A stretch of DNA of 64,000 nucleotides from Flavobacteriia bacterium (GCA_015999765.1 JAECQR010000001.1:248001-312000), one strand, 5' to 3'; positions 53,315-63,283 are shown, counted from the first letter of the stretch. Made by a program: numbers and translations. Notes: a model not told the origin generated them from the sequence alone.

Positions 53315-54253
53315 TTAAATAATAAATTTATCACTGATTGATTTGTGTTCGTGAACCATTTTCATTACATCAGCAAAGAGTTCAGCACACGACAGCACTT
53401 TAATTTTAGAAGATAATTCCGTTTTTACCGGGATGGTATCTGTAACAATTACTTCAGAAATTCTTGAGTTTTCGATGTTTTCATAGGCTTTTCCAGAAAG
53501 CACGCCATGAGTTGCCATTGCTCTTACGCTTTTCGCTCCATTTGCTATCAAGATATCTGCAGCCTTACAAAGTGTTCCTGCGGTATCGATCATATCATCG
53601 ATAAGGATTACATTTTTACCCTCTACATCGCCGATCAGGAACATTTCTTCGATCACGTTGGCTTTCTTTCTTTCCTTATAGCAGATTACAACCTCAGCAC
53701 CGAGATGACCAGCATAATTCTTCGCTCTCTTTGCACCACCCATATCCGGTGAGGCAATGGTAAGGTTTTCAAGATTCAGAGATAAAATATGGTCAATAAA
53801 CAACGTTGATGCATAAAGATGATCCACCGGAATTTCGAAGAATCCCTGGATTTGGTCTGCATGCAGATCCATCGTCATTACTCTTGTAGCACCGGCTGCT
53901 GTAAGAAGGTTGGCCACGAGTTTCGCTCCGATCGGGGCGCGGGGCTGGTCTTTCCTGTCCTGTCTTGCCAAACCGTAATAGGGCAGCACGACGGTAATGC
54001 TTTTGGCAGAAGCTCTTTTCGCAGCATCGATCATCAGCAACAATTCTAAAAGATTATCTGCCGGTGGAAACGTAGAGCCTATCAAAAAAACACGTCCTCC
54101 TCTCACGGACTGATCCAGAACCGGCTCGAACTCACCGTCGCTGAATTCCTGAAACTTAATCTTTCCTAAATCCTGCCCGTAATGTTGAGCAATTTTTTCC
54201 GCCAGAACCTTGCTGGTCCTTGTAGAAAAAAGATAACTTGCCTGATTAGCCAT
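53315..54253 (-). CDS. prs: Ribose-phosphate pyrophosphokinase
   Basis: Makes PRPP from ribose 5-phosphate and ATP. 312 residues starting MANQASYLFSTRTSKVLAEK. The family has SDGEFEPVLDQSVRGGRVFL (first 20 of the flexible-loop region), DLHADQIQGFF, and the PRPP-binding VILIDDMIDTAGTL. An in-frame ATG at 54310 would add 19 residues but lies upstream of the TAAATTTG -7 box (54274-54281), so 54253 is used. The prs-rplY order is common in bacteria. Confidence 0.96.
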   Translation of the reverse strand: MANQASYLFSTRTSKVLAEKIAQHYGQDLGKIKFQEFSDGEFEPVLDQSVRGGRVFLIGSTFPPADNLLELLLMIDAAKRASAKSITVVLPYYGLARQDRKDQPRAPIGAKLVANLLTAAGATRVMTMDLHADQIQGFFEIPVDHLYASTLFIDHILSLNLENLTIASPDMGGAKRAKNYAGHLGAEVVICYKERKKANVIEEMFLIGDVEGKNVILIDDMIDTAGTLCKAADILIANGAKSVRAMATHGVLSGKAYENIENSRISEVIVTDTIPVKTELSSKIKVLSCAELFADVMKMVHEHKSISDKFII

Positions 54254-54273
54254 TTTTACTTTTTTAGATGGTG

Positions 54274-54281
54274 CAAATTTA
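54274..54281 (-). promoter_or_regulatory. -7 element of prs
   Basis: Minus-strand TAAATTTG, 20 bases before the prs ATG. It decides the start codon choice. Confidence 0.6.
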
Positions 54282-54283
54282 AA

Positions 54284-54318
54284 AAAATAAAACCACCTGA
54301 AAGAGTTCAAGTGGTTTT
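54284..54318 (-). terminator. Terminator of the GDSL lipoprotein gene
   Basis: Minus-strand stem AAAACCAC/GTGGTTTT, extended by TGAA/TTCA with one bulge, followed by a T-rich run. Confidence 0.8.
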
Positions 54319-54343
54319 AAGTTTATTTATTTTCGAATTCCTT

Positions 54344-55861
54344 TTACGGGAATTTTACTCCTGTATAGCTGTTTACATTAACCATCGGAAGTGTAGATTT
54401 ATAAGTCGTATTAATCGCTTTGATAAATTCATTGGCAATTAATGCATACCCTCTACCGGTAAGATGAACTCCATCAAGAGAGAAAGTTCCACCTGTAACG
54501 AAAGTTGCGGTGTATCTTACCCCATCAAACTGGATTCCAGATGCTGCAGACAGTTCAGTCATTTTAGCATTGGCATCTACGAAAGCTAAGCCTTTTGAAG
54601 TGGCAATTGCTTTAAGTGACGCGTTGTATGCCGCTGTGGCTGTTAAAACTTTATTCTTCTCTGTTTTCGTCAGTATGTACTGATTTGCCAATGGATAAGA
54701 AATTCCGTTTACATTAATGCTCGCCGGCGCGCCTGCAACCGGAGTACCGATTACTGAACTTGTTGATAAAAGCACCAAATCTTCAGCGGTAGCCTGTCTT
54801 GCCTGACCGTAAATCTGCCCGAAAGCTGCTGCTGTAGGCGCTCCCAAAGATGGAGTTAAAGCCAGAGTAAGTTCTGCAGAAAGATTGGTTAAAGAATTAT
54901 CTACGATTAACAGCGGATTTGCTGATGTGGCTGAAAGCAAATTAATTCTGTCGCCCGCTCCGAAAGCGGTAAGTGCTTGTTTCAAAGGCCCGTACAAACC
55001 TGTGTTCAGCGCAGTAATATTAGATCCAAGCAATGCCGGTGTTAAAGGATTATAAGGAACTCTTGTAAAAAACGGAATCGAAGTTACATTAGGGATATTT
55101 GCCATTACTCCCTTCGCACCGCCAGCCGTAAGCGCATTCACATAGCCGCTGATTACCGAAGCAAATACATTGGGATCTGTAATATCATTTGAGCCGTAAG
55201 TTGTTGGATCAACATTTCCAGTTTGGTCTACACCCGAACCTCCGCTTGTTGCGTAAGAAAGCACATCGTTATTTCCGATCCAAAGCGAAAAAAATGTAGG
55301 AGCCTGAGCAACTGCATCACCAATTACTGAGGAAGTTCCGCTTGTTGCAAATCTCACGTAGTAAGGGTTAGCCTTCCCAGTTTGCAATCCCGCCATGTTA
55401 CCATAACCAGCAGCTCCTAAGTGGAATGATTTAGCTCCCGGAACCCCAAGATTCTGGTAAGGTCCGCCTGAGGTAATATTATCCAGCGCCGCTGCCGGTG
55501 CCGATGCTACTGGTGATAAAGCGCCATTAACCACCTGAAGATTCAGTTTACCCAGAAAACCTGGAAGATTAGTAAAACCTCCGGTGTTATTTGGCATCAT
55601 AGGTTGCTTAAACGCTCCTCCACCTGCAAGCTGCATCTGTGCAGCAATCATTGAAGGGTAAGATTCATTCTGTCCGTCAATATATAATGCATTGTCACGG
55701 TATCCGGAAGTAAGTGAATTTCCTAAAGCTACATATTTAGTAAAATCTGCATTTCCTTTAGAAACCACGATACTGCTTACGTCCTGATCAAAATCTGTGT
55801 CGCAGCTGATATTAAATAATAAAGCTGAGACTGCTATTGTTGAAATTAATATTCTTTTCAT
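54344..55861 (-). CDS. SGNH/GDSL-hydrolase lipoprotein
   Basis: A 505-residue lipoprotein (lipobox ISC, Cys20). Block I is ALGNSLTSGY with the nucleophile serine, a GNSL variant of GDSL. Block III is IGNNDVLSY and block V is FSLDGVHLTGRGYALIANE with the Asp and His. It is probably an outer-membrane or surface esterase or lipase. It lies 14 bases downstream of the FadL-like porin gene, so the pair may cleave and import fatty-acid-containing compounds. Confidence 0.87.
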   Translation of the reverse strand: MKRILISTIAVSALLFNISCDTDFDQDVSSIVVSKGNADFTKYVALGNSLTSGYRDNALYIDGQNESYPSMIAAQMQLAGGGAFKQPMMPNNTGGFTNLPGFLGKLNLQVVNGALSPVASAPAAALDNITSGGPYQNLGVPGAKSFHLGAAGYGNMAGLQTGKANPYYVRFATSGTSSVIGDAVAQAPTFFSLWIGNNDVLSYATSGGSGVDQTGNVDPTTYGSNDITDPNVFASVISGYVNALTAGGAKGVMANIPNVTSIPFFTRVPYNPLTPALLGSNITALNTGLYGPLKQALTAFGAGDRINLLSATSANPLLIVDNSLTNLSAELTLALTPSLGAPTAAAFGQIYGQARQATAEDLVLLSTSSVIGTPVAGAPASINVNGISYPLANQYILTKTEKNKVLTATAAYNASLKAIATSKGLAFVDANAKMTELSAASGIQFDGVRYTATFVTGGTFSLDGVHLTGRGYALIANEFIKAINTTYKSTLPMVNVNSYTGVKFP

Positions 55862-55875
55862 AATTAAAATAATTC

Positions 55876-57111
55876 TTAAAATGCGTTGTAAGATAAACCT
55901 AAACCAAAGTAATAAGCTTTAGCTTTAGCCTGTCCGTAGAAATCGTAATAGCTGTTCTCAACTTTTCTTGCTGTCTGGAAGTTATAAGCTCCGGATAAAT
56001 CAATACCCAATCCTTTCCACTTGTAACCGATACCACCTGTAATTACGTTTGCGTCGAAAGATGGCGTTTCAGGGATGAAATCTTTATCTTCATACGGTGA
56101 CTCATCATAATAATATCCTAAACGTGCTGCGAAATTATCCGTAACCATATATTGTGTTCCCACTCTCCAGGTTTGCGTACTGTGGAAATTTTTAGGAGAC
56201 ACTAATACCGTCGGATCACCTGCTTGGTTGCCTACCGGCGCGTTTTCGAAATCAAGAGTTAACTGCTGGTACTGATCCCACCCACTGTAATTGAAATCAC
56301 CTGAAACCGACCATTTTGGTGTAATTTTATAAGTAACCCCAAGAGTATACTCATCAACCAAAGGTAAAACTGCTTTAAAGTTATCCTGCCCGCTGGCATT
56401 TAAACCGATCAGCGGATATAAACTCGGAGCTACCTCAAATGTTGCTACACCTGCATCAGCTTTCATATCAACAGGAGAACGGTAAGCAATACTTACATCA
56501 AGTTTTTCACTTGGTTTAAAGTAAAATCCAAGACCAAATCCTGTTCCTGTCGCTTTTTCATCTTTAATGTTAAGGTTTCCTCCAAACTGAGTTAGCGATT
56601 TAGTCCAGTCTACACCACCTTTAGCGTAAATGAAACTACCACCCAACGACACCCAAGGTGCAAGCTTGAAAGAGACCACCGGCTGGAAATAGAATGCCTG
56701 AAGTTTAATCTCCTGCACAATTTCCCGTCCTGCCCAATCGGTTGGCCACTTCACCGTGCTACCAAAAGGAGTCGCAAAGCTGAAACCAACAGAAACTTCA
56801 TCCAAAACCTTATAAGCAACCGCAGCATAAATCGGTGTTCCCATAGGATTGTCGGTAGAAAATGATTCTAAAGTAGAAGCATTTTGATAAGTAATTTCAG
56901 AGTTGATTCCAAAACCACCTGCAGCAATACTTAATTTACTTGGAATAAAAGAAATACCTGCTGGGTTGAAAAATGCTACACTCGCATCTTCTGCGTGGGC
57001 ACTTGTATGTGCCATAGCGAGTTGTTTCACGCCCTGTAATGACACTCTAAAGCCACCTGCCTGTGCAAGAATACCGGCTAAAAGTGCTGTTGTTACAACG
57101 ATTTTTTTCAT
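55876..57111 (-). CDS. OmpP1/FadL-family outer-membrane transporter
   Basis: A 411-residue beta-barrel porin for hydrophobic compounds. A signal peptide ends near GILAQA. The mature N terminus GGFRVSLQGVKQLAMAHTSAH and the NPAGISFIP segment are the FadL hatch-like region. The C-terminal strand is typical of barrels. First gene of a two-gene unit with the GDSL lipoprotein. Confidence 0.9.
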   Translation of the reverse strand: MKKIVVTTALLAGILAQAGGFRVSLQGVKQLAMAHTSAHAEDASVAFFNPAGISFIPSKLSIAAGGFGINSEITYQNASTLESFSTDNPMGTPIYAAVAYKVLDEVSVGFSFATPFGSTVKWPTDWAGREIVQEIKLQAFYFQPVVSFKLAPWVSLGGSFIYAKGGVDWTKSLTQFGGNLNIKDEKATGTGFGLGFYFKPSEKLDVSIAYRSPVDMKADAGVATFEVAPSLYPLIGLNASGQDNFKAVLPLVDEYTLGVTYKITPKWSVSGDFNYSGWDQYQQLTLDFENAPVGNQAGDPTVLVSPKNFHSTQTWRVGTQYMVTDNFAARLGYYYDESPYEDKDFIPETPSFDANVITGGIGYKWKGLGIDLSGAYNFQTARKVENSYYDFYGQAKAKAYYFGLGLSYNAF

Positions 57112-57498
57112 AAATTCATTATTAATGTCCCAAATATAAAATTATTTTTTAAACAAGTGTTAATAAATCATAAATAATTTTAAACAACTTCAAATATGAC
57201 AGCACCGTTTAATTTCAGTAGTTTTAAAAAACACATTAAAACGCTTTAAATAAAGGATTTTTAATAGTTGTAAAAGAATAACCTATCGTTGTATTTAATT
57301 TAAATATAACCATGGAAACCATAGCATTTTTGAGATTTCATCATTGTATGATTTGCATAATAATATTCTTATTATTGAATTATTCGTAAGTAAGGATGAA
57401 TTTAGGCGATTATTTAAAATTCAGAATCAAAATGGCCACCGCATTGTTTGCACAAATAAATTTATACTAAATTTGCATGAATATAATCAAAAATCAAT
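57112..57498. other. AT-rich divergent control region between fadL-like and ricT genes
   Basis: A 387-base gap without a credible gene. On the left is a minus-strand TATATTTG -7 box (57131-57138) for the fadL-like gene; on the right is the ricT promoter. A short AATAATA/TATTATT stem (57359-57376) is the only other structure seen. Confidence 0.5.
57447..57475 (+). promoter_or_regulatory. Promoter of the ricT-gldH-PBP1A unit
   Basis: TTTG at 57447-57450 and TAAATTTG at 57468-57475 with 17-base spacing; the ATG follows 23 bases after the -7 box. Confidence 0.7.
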
Positions 57499-58803
57499 AT
57501 GAGTTGTGGATGTAAAACATCCGGCGATTCGTCCCATTCATGCGGAACTAAATCTGCGAATGGCTGTGAGAATGTAAATACCTGCGGAAATAGTTATAAA
57601 CTTAGCGTTTTCGATTGGCTCTCGAATGTTAACAATCCTTCCCAATCGCAAACCGATTTTGTGGAGGTAAGATTCAAGAACGATCGTAAATTTTTTTATA
57701 AAAACGTACATAATTTACCGCTTCATATGGGAAGCGTAGTCACAGTAGAATCCAGTCCGGGTCACGATATAGGTGTAGTGAGCCTTACCGGAGAGTTGGT
57801 AAAAATTCAGATGAAAAAGAAAAATTTTTCTGAAGACAACCCCTTAAAAATCTACCGTTTAGCTAATCAGAAAGACATTGAAGTCTGGCACGAATCGCGG
57901 GCTAAAGAAGAGTCCGTAAAAATTCAGGCACGGAAAATCTCGTACGCCTTAAACCTCGACATGAAGATTACCGATGTCGAATTTCAGGGTGATGGTGCCA
58001 AAGTAACTTTCTATTACACTTCGGATACCCGTGTGGATTTTCGGCAGTTGATTAAGGAGTACGCCTCCACTTTCCGCACGAAAATCGACATGAAACAAAT
58101 CGGGTTCCGGCAGGAAGCGGCAAAGGTTGGCGGAATTGGTTCCTGCGGACGAGAATTATGCTGTTCAACATGGCTTACCGATTTCCGGTCTGTAAATACC
58201 AATGCGGCACGTTATCAGCAGTTAAGCATCAATCCCCAAAAACTGGCGGGACAATGCGGTAAACTGAAATGCTGTCTTAACTATGAACTCGACAGCTATC
58301 TGGATGCACTCAGCGATTTCCCGTCGTCATCGACAACGATTGATACCGTTAATGGGAAAGCTTTCTGTATTAAAATCGACGTTTTCAAAAAAAGAATGTG
58401 GTTTGCGTATGTTGACCGTTCTATGGCTTGGTATGACCTTGATGTTCAGGACGTAAAGAAACTGATCGCTCAAAACAAAAAAGGCGAAAAAGCCCTTCCG
58501 TTGGAAGAACTGCGTACACAGCACGATATTCCGATGAAGTCTGTCGATCTGATTCAGGAAAATAATATGGACCGTTTCGAAAAGAAAAACAGAAACTCCG
58601 GTAAAAACCAGAACAGGAAAAAACCGAACAGTCCGAAAAATAATCCTAACCAAAGACCTGAGCAAAAAGCCACTACCGGTTCTACGGAACGTAGAAATGT
58701 TTCTGAGAAAAAACAGCAGCCTAATGCCAAGAGTCAGAATCCAAATCAGCAGCCGAAGAAATTTAAAAAGAAGCCTCAGCCAAAACGAGATGACAATGCA
58801 TAA
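57499..58803 (+). CDS. ricT: PSP1-domain protein, RicT/YaaT family
   Basis: A 434-residue protein. The PSP1 core is flanked by cysteines: GSCGRELCCSTWLTDF and KLAGQCGKLKCCLNYEL, the cluster-binding cysteines of the RicT family. An extra Cys-rich N terminus (MSCGCKT, then CENVNTC) precedes it. The last 80 residues are a Lys/Asn/Gln/Pro-rich basic tail likely to be disordered or bind nucleic acid. In Bacillus the Ric complex affects RNA maturation; in Bacteroidota the role is not established. It overlaps gldH by 8 to 14 bases. Confidence 0.88.
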   Translation: MSCGCKTSGDSSHSCGTKSANGCENVNTCGNSYKLSVFDWLSNVNNPSQSQTDFVEVRFKNDRKFFYKNVHNLPLHMGSVVTVESSPGHDIGVVSLTGELVKIQMKKKNFSEDNPLKIYRLANQKDIEVWHESRAKEESVKIQARKISYALNLDMKITDVEFQGDGAKVTFYYTSDTRVDFRQLIKEYASTFRTKIDMKQIGFRQEAAKVGGIGSCGRELCCSTWLTDFRSVNTNAARYQQLSINPQKLAGQCGKLKCCLNYELDSYLDALSDFPSSSTTIDTVNGKAFCIKIDVFKKRMWFAYVDRSMAWYDLDVQDVKKLIAQNKKGEKALPLEELRTQHDIPMKSVDLIQENNMDRFEKKNRNSGKNQNRKKPNSPKNNPNQRPEQKATTGSTERRNVSEKKQQPNAKSQNPNQQPKKFKKKPQPKRDDNA

Positions 58804-59260
58804 GATATTAGGTGTGTTCTGCGTTTTGATAGTGCTTTCGGGATGTACAAGTGATTCTGAAACAGTTCACATGAAAAACCTGAACGGAATCTGGCCGAAA
58901 AAAGCTGAACAGAAATTCGATTTTGTTATTGAGGATGCACAGGCTCCAAAAAATATTATATTTGTTGTGAGGAATAATAACGAATATCCTTACAGCAACA
59001 TTCGGTTTATCGTGAATTTCATGGAGGCTAAAACCAAAAAGAAAACCACCGATACCCTGAATTATATTTTGGCAAAACCAAACGGAGAATGGCTCGGAAA
59101 AGGATTCGGAGATACGAAAGAAACGCTGTTTCAATATAAAGTGAATTATAAATTCCCGCAAAACGGCAATTATTCGATTGGAGTTGTCCAGGCGATGAGA
59201 ACCGACAGCCTAAAGGGGATTGAAGATATTGGTGTAAAAATAGAAACGGCAAAACCGTAA
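58790..59260 (+). CDS. gldH: Gliding-motility-type lipoprotein GldH
   Basis: A 156-residue lipoprotein (lipobox LSGC, then TSDSE). The body, with LNGIWPKKAEQKFDFVIED and VRNNNEYPYSNIRFIVNFME, has the short beta-rich pattern of GldH. In gliding flavobacteria GldH is needed for motility; many non-gliding relatives keep it. The start is ATG 58790 or 58796 inside the end of ricT; the longer upstream frame belongs to a shadow of ricT. It lies 8 bases before the PBP1A gene. Confidence 0.85.
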   Translation: MTMHKILGVFCVLIVLSGCTSDSETVHMKNLNGIWPKKAEQKFDFVIEDAQAPKNIIFVVRNNNEYPYSNIRFIVNFMEAKTKKKTTDTLNYILAKPNGEWLGKGFGDTKETLFQYKVNYKFPQNGNYSIGVVQAMRTDSLKGIEDIGVKIETAKP

Positions 59261-59268
59261 CATCATTT

Positions 59269-61650
59269 ATGGAAAACAAAAAAAACCAGGGGAGCAAGCC
59301 AAAGCCAACCTTTCCGCTTCCGCCCAAGAAACAGAAAAATACCGGCTGGAAAAAGTGGGTGAAATTTGTTTGGATGGGACTAATTGCTGTAATTCTAGGA
59401 ATTGCAGCCCTATTTTTTGCAACTTCACAGGGATTTTTAGGCAATATGCCCGATGTGAAGGAACTCGAAAATCCTGACATTTATGTAGCCTCCGAAATTT
59501 ATTCTTCTGACGGTAAACTTCTTGGCAAATTCGAAAAAGAAAAGACTCAGCCCGTTACCTATAAAGAACTCCCGCCTCATCTTATTTATGCTCTTCAGGC
59601 TAAAGAAGATGAACGTTTCAAAGAGCACTCAGGTATTGATTTACAGTCAGTTGCAAGAGCAGTAGTATATGGCGGCCAGCGTGGCGGAGGTTCCACAATT
59701 ACCCAGCAGCTCGCGAAGTTACTTTTTACCGACAGGGTTTCACAGAACAAAATTCAGAGAGCTTTTCAGAAGCTTAAAGAATGGGTTGTGGCGGTAAGCC
59801 TTGAAAAACGCTATACCAAGGAAGAAATCATTACACTGTATTTCAACAAATTCGATTTCCTTTACAACGCTAACGGAATCGAAATGGCGTCCCGAATTTA
59901 TTTCAACAAACCAACTTCAAAACTTACTCTTCCGGAAGCAGCAATGTTTGTTGCAATGCTCGAAAATCCTGTGAAAAACAACCCGATGCGAAATGAACAG
60001 CGGGCAAAAGCCAGAAGAGATGTAGTGTTGGATCAAATGGTGAAAACGGGTTATATTGATCAGCAAACTTTCCAGAAAGCTGTAGATACGCCTGTCGTTT
60101 TAGATTATCATCCGGTAAAATCGATTGATGAAGGTTATTCTGCCTATTATAAATTCTATCTTAGAAAAGAAATAGAGGGATATTTAAAGGATTACGAAAA
60201 GAAAACCGGTAAAACTCTTAACCTCTTTAAAGACGGACTGAAAATTTATGTAACCTTAGATTCTAAGATGCAGATTTATGCAGAAGAAGCTATTAGAGAA
60301 CATTTAACTGATCTGCAGCAAAGATTTGATGCTGAACAGCGCGGCCGTAAGCAGAGACCATTCTATTTTCTTGATGACAAGCAGATCGAAGGTGTGATGA
60401 TGCAGGCTGTGAAAAGAACCGGACGATACAAGCAGCTTAAGAACGCAGGAGTACCTGAGGATTCTATTATGATGGATTTCCGAAAACCGATTAAAACCTC
60501 GCGTTTTACATGGAACGGCGAGGAAGAAGTAGAAATGTCTCCGTGGGATTCAATCCGCTATCATAAACAGATTGCGCAGGCAGGTTTGATGTCGATGGTG
60601 CCGGGAACAGGTGAAATTAAAGCATGGGTCGGCGGTATCAACTGGCAACATTTCCAGTATGATCATATCAAGCAGGGTAAACGCCAAGTAGGTTCTACGT
60701 TTAAACCATTTGTATATGCCACCGCTATTATGAAACTGGGAATGACACCTTGTTCAACGGTTTCTAACGCAACTTATAGAAAAGGAACATGGACCGTAGA
60801 AGGATCCGGCGGAATGCTCACGCTAAAAGACGCATTGGCTCATTCCAAAAACCCTGTTGCAGTACGACTAATTGAAATGACAACGCCGAAAAGTGTAATT
60901 CAGACTGCACGAGATTTGGGTGTTACAGAAGAAATCCCGAACGAGTATGCTGTTGCTTTAGGTTCCTCAGATATTACGATCTTCGAAATGCTAGGTGCTT
61001 ACTCCACTTTCGCAAACTACGGTAATTATATCAAGCCTGAAATGATCTGGCGTATCGAAGATGCAAACGGAAGGGTAATAAAAGAAGTAAAACCGGTTCT
61101 CAAAGAAGTAATGAATGAACTTTATGCCTACACTATGATCGACCTGATGAAAGGCGTTGCCGATTTTGGTACCGCAGCCGGAGAATTGGGCAGAAGAGGT
61201 GTACAGAAAGGAATCGAAATTGCTGCCAAAACAGGAACAACCCAGAATAATTCCGACGGTTGGTTTATGGGAATTACTCCAAACCTGGCAACAGGAGTTT
61301 GGGTAGGTTGGGAAGACCGTGCTACCCACTTCCGCGGAACTGGCGAAGGTCAGGGGGCGAAAATGGCACTTCCGATCTGGGCAATTTTCATGAAAAAAGT
61401 CTGGGCAGATAAAGAAAGTGGTGTTACTATCGAGGATAAATTCATTAAACCTTCCAACTGGACCGGAAGTTGCTCAGACCTGCAGGGACTTGGTGGCTAC
61501 GGCGACGAAGGCGCACTTCAAACCATGGATGAACTTACGAATCCTAAAATTGAAGAACCCGTTAACACCCCGAAAAAATCGACCGGCAGGAAAGATGAAA
61601 ACGTCAACGAAAACATCAATACCGGCGACGAAATAGACTTCAATAAATAA
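59269..61650 (+). CDS. mrcA: Class A penicillin-binding protein (PBP1A type)
   Basis: A bifunctional peptidoglycan polymerase of 793 residues. A Pro/Lys-rich cytoplasmic tail precedes the membrane helix (about 33-53). The GT51 domain has catalytic Glu113 in KEDERF and GGGSTITQQLAKLLF. The transpeptidase has SxxK in VGSTFKPF, SKN in AHSKNPVAV and KTGTT. The acidic/Asn-rich C-terminal tail is species-specific. Third in the ricT-gldH unit and followed by a terminator. Confidence 0.95.
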   Translation: MENKKNQGSKPKPTFPLPPKKQKNTGWKKWVKFVWMGLIAVILGIAALFFATSQGFLGNMPDVKELENPDIYVASEIYSSDGKLLGKFEKEKTQPVTYKELPPHLIYALQAKEDERFKEHSGIDLQSVARAVVYGGQRGGGSTITQQLAKLLFTDRVSQNKIQRAFQKLKEWVVAVSLEKRYTKEEIITLYFNKFDFLYNANGIEMASRIYFNKPTSKLTLPEAAMFVAMLENPVKNNPMRNEQRAKARRDVVLDQMVKTGYIDQQTFQKAVDTPVVLDYHPVKSIDEGYSAYYKFYLRKEIEGYLKDYEKKTGKTLNLFKDGLKIYVTLDSKMQIYAEEAIREHLTDLQQRFDAEQRGRKQRPFYFLDDKQIEGVMMQAVKRTGRYKQLKNAGVPEDSIMMDFRKPIKTSRFTWNGEEEVEMSPWDSIRYHKQIAQAGLMSMVPGTGEIKAWVGGINWQHFQYDHIKQGKRQVGSTFKPFVYATAIMKLGMTPCSTVSNATYRKGTWTVEGSGGMLTLKDALAHSKNPVAVRLIEMTTPKSVIQTARDLGVTEEIPNEYAVALGSSDITIFEMLGAYSTFANYGNYIKPEMIWRIEDANGRVIKEVKPVLKEVMNELYAYTMIDLMKGVADFGTAAGELGRRGVQKGIEIAAKTGTTQNNSDGWFMGITPNLATGVWVGWEDRATHFRGTGEGQGAKMALPIWAIFMKKVWADKESGVTIEDKFIKPSNWTGSCSDLQGLGGYGDEGALQTMDELTNPKIEEPVNTPKKSTGRKDENVNENINTGDEIDFNK

Positions 61651-61672
61651 TACTTGAAAACCAAATCTATAC

Positions 61673-61710
61673 TACATCCTTTCAATTTTTTGGAAGGATG
61701 TTTTTTTTAG
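61673..61710 (+). terminator. Terminator of the PBP1A gene
   Basis: ACATCCTTTC pairs with GGAAGGATGT (one G-T) around a T-rich loop and is followed by eight T residues. Confidence 0.88.
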
Positions 61711-61723
61711 CGAACTTTGAATT

Positions 61724-63268
61724 ATGAATTTATCTAAAATCACTCAACAATACTATCAACTTTTCCCGGCCGATACTTCCGGAAATATTATGCAGAGGCA
61801 AACTCCGGGCGTACTCCTGGCAGAGACTCCGATCTCGGGATTTACGGATGCCGAGCTCATTATATTTAATAAAAACCTTTCAGAAGAAATAGGACTTGGC
61901 AAAATTGAAAATGAGCAGGATTTCTGGTTTCTTAATGCCGCCACAGCACCTCAACATTTAAAAACGTACGCTACTGCCTATGCAGGGCATCAGTTTGGGA
62001 ATTGGGCAGGGCAACTCGGTGATGGCAGGGCAATTTTTGCAGGCGAGATTGCTGATAAAAATGGTAAAAAAACAGAACTTCAGTGGAAAGGAGCGGGTGC
62101 TACACCCTATTCCCGCCATGCGGACGGCAGAGCGGTACTGCGGTCCTCAGTGCGCGAATATCTGATGAGTGAGGCGATGTTTCATTTGGGAATTCCCACA
62201 ACCCGCGCTTTGTCCCTATCGCTTTCAGGTGAAAATGTAGTCCGGGATATGTTGTATGACGGAAACCCACAGTACGAAAAAGGTGCAGTGATGATGCGCA
62301 CTGCTGAAAGTTTTCTGCGCTTCGGGCACTTTGAACTGATATCAGCGCAAAACGACATCAGTCTGCTGACCAAATTGGCCAATTTTACGATTCAAAATTA
62401 TTTTCCCGAAATCGATCCCGAAAGTCCGACAAAATACGCGGAATTCTTTGCACAAATTGCCCACAGAACCTCGGAAATGATTGTGGAATGGTACCGCGTA
62501 GGTTTTGTACATGGGGTAATGAATACCGATAACATGTCTATTTTGGGACTAACCATTGATTACGGACCATTCTCATTTCTGGACGAATACAGCTTGAATT
62601 TCACTCCGAACACCACAGATTTGCCAGGCCGAAGATATGCATTCGGCAATCAGGCAAAAATCGCGCAGTGGAATCTCTGGCAACTTGCTAATGCATTGTT
62701 TCCGTTGATTAAAGATGAAAAGATTCTGGAGAAAACCCTCAATGATTTCAGTACAGAGTTCTGGAAAAAACATGATAAAATGATGGCAGCGAAATTCGGC
62801 TTAAATGAAGTTTTAAAAGATGATGATCAGTTTTTCACCACTGCACAAAATGTAATGGCGGAACTTTCGATAGACTACACTCTGTTTTTCAATAAATTAG
62901 AATCTGTCTCAGAAGACACAGATCTTAAATACCATTTCGGAAACATTTTCTATAATGCAATTACTGATGAGCAGTTTGGAAAATTTAAAAACTTCATTTC
63001 ATTATACCTTGAAAGGCTTAAACTGAATACTATTTCCAAAACAGAATCCAAAAAATTCATGCAAAAGAGTAACCCGAAATTTATCCTCAGAAACTATATC
63101 TTGTTTGAATGTATTAATGAAATTACTGCCGGCAAAAAAGATTTACTGAATAAAATTCTGAAAGCTCTAGAACATCCGTACGAAGAACTTTTCCCGGAAT
63201 TTTCGCAAAAGCGTCCGCCGTTTTATGACGGCCAAACCGGAAGTTCCACCCTTTCCTGCAGTTCTTAA
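61724..63268 (+). CDS. selO: Protein adenylyltransferase SelO (YdiU)
   Basis: A pseudokinase that transfers AMP to target proteins and is linked to redox stress. The 514 residues contain GQLGDGRAIFAGEI, QWKGAGATPYSRHADGRAVL, SSVREYLMSEAMFHLGIPTT, and the metal-binding NTDNMSILGLTIDYGPF. The C terminus is TLSCSS; the cysteine three residues from the end is the position of selenocysteine in animal SelO. Length is usual. Confidence 0.93.
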   Translation: MNLSKITQQYYQLFPADTSGNIMQRQTPGVLLAETPISGFTDAELIIFNKNLSEEIGLGKIENEQDFWFLNAATAPQHLKTYATAYAGHQFGNWAGQLGDGRAIFAGEIADKNGKKTELQWKGAGATPYSRHADGRAVLRSSVREYLMSEAMFHLGIPTTRALSLSLSGENVVRDMLYDGNPQYEKGAVMMRTAESFLRFGHFELISAQNDISLLTKLANFTIQNYFPEIDPESPTKYAEFFAQIAHRTSEMIVEWYRVGFVHGVMNTDNMSILGLTIDYGPFSFLDEYSLNFTPNTTDLPGRRYAFGNQAKIAQWNLWQLANALFPLIKDEKILEKTLNDFSTEFWKKHDKMMAAKFGLNEVLKDDDQFFTTAQNVMAELSIDYTLFFNKLESVSEDTDLKYHFGNIFYNAITDEQFGKFKNFISLYLERLKLNTISKTESKKFMQKSNPKFILRNYILFECINEITAGKKDLLNKILKALEHPYEELFPEFSQKRPPFYDGQTGSSTLSCSS

Positions 63269-63275
63269 AATTTCT

Positions 63276-63283
63276 TACTTTTG
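63276..63283 (+). promoter_or_regulatory. Putative -7 element of the 3'-terminal gene
   Basis: TACTTTTG matches TAnnTTTG, 15 bases before the TTG proposed as start. Confidence 0.45.

Noticed and set aside
57126-57134. TGTCCCAA at the fadL-like promoter, matching the core of the S24 candidate operator
   Set aside because: Only eight bases match, and an 8-base word is expected about twice by chance on both strands of 64 kb. Not enough to claim shared control.
58697-58789. N-terminal extension of gldH reading through the ricT tail
   Set aside because: It would place a basic low-complexity stretch before the lipoprotein signal peptide; starting at 58790 or 58796 restores a normal signal.
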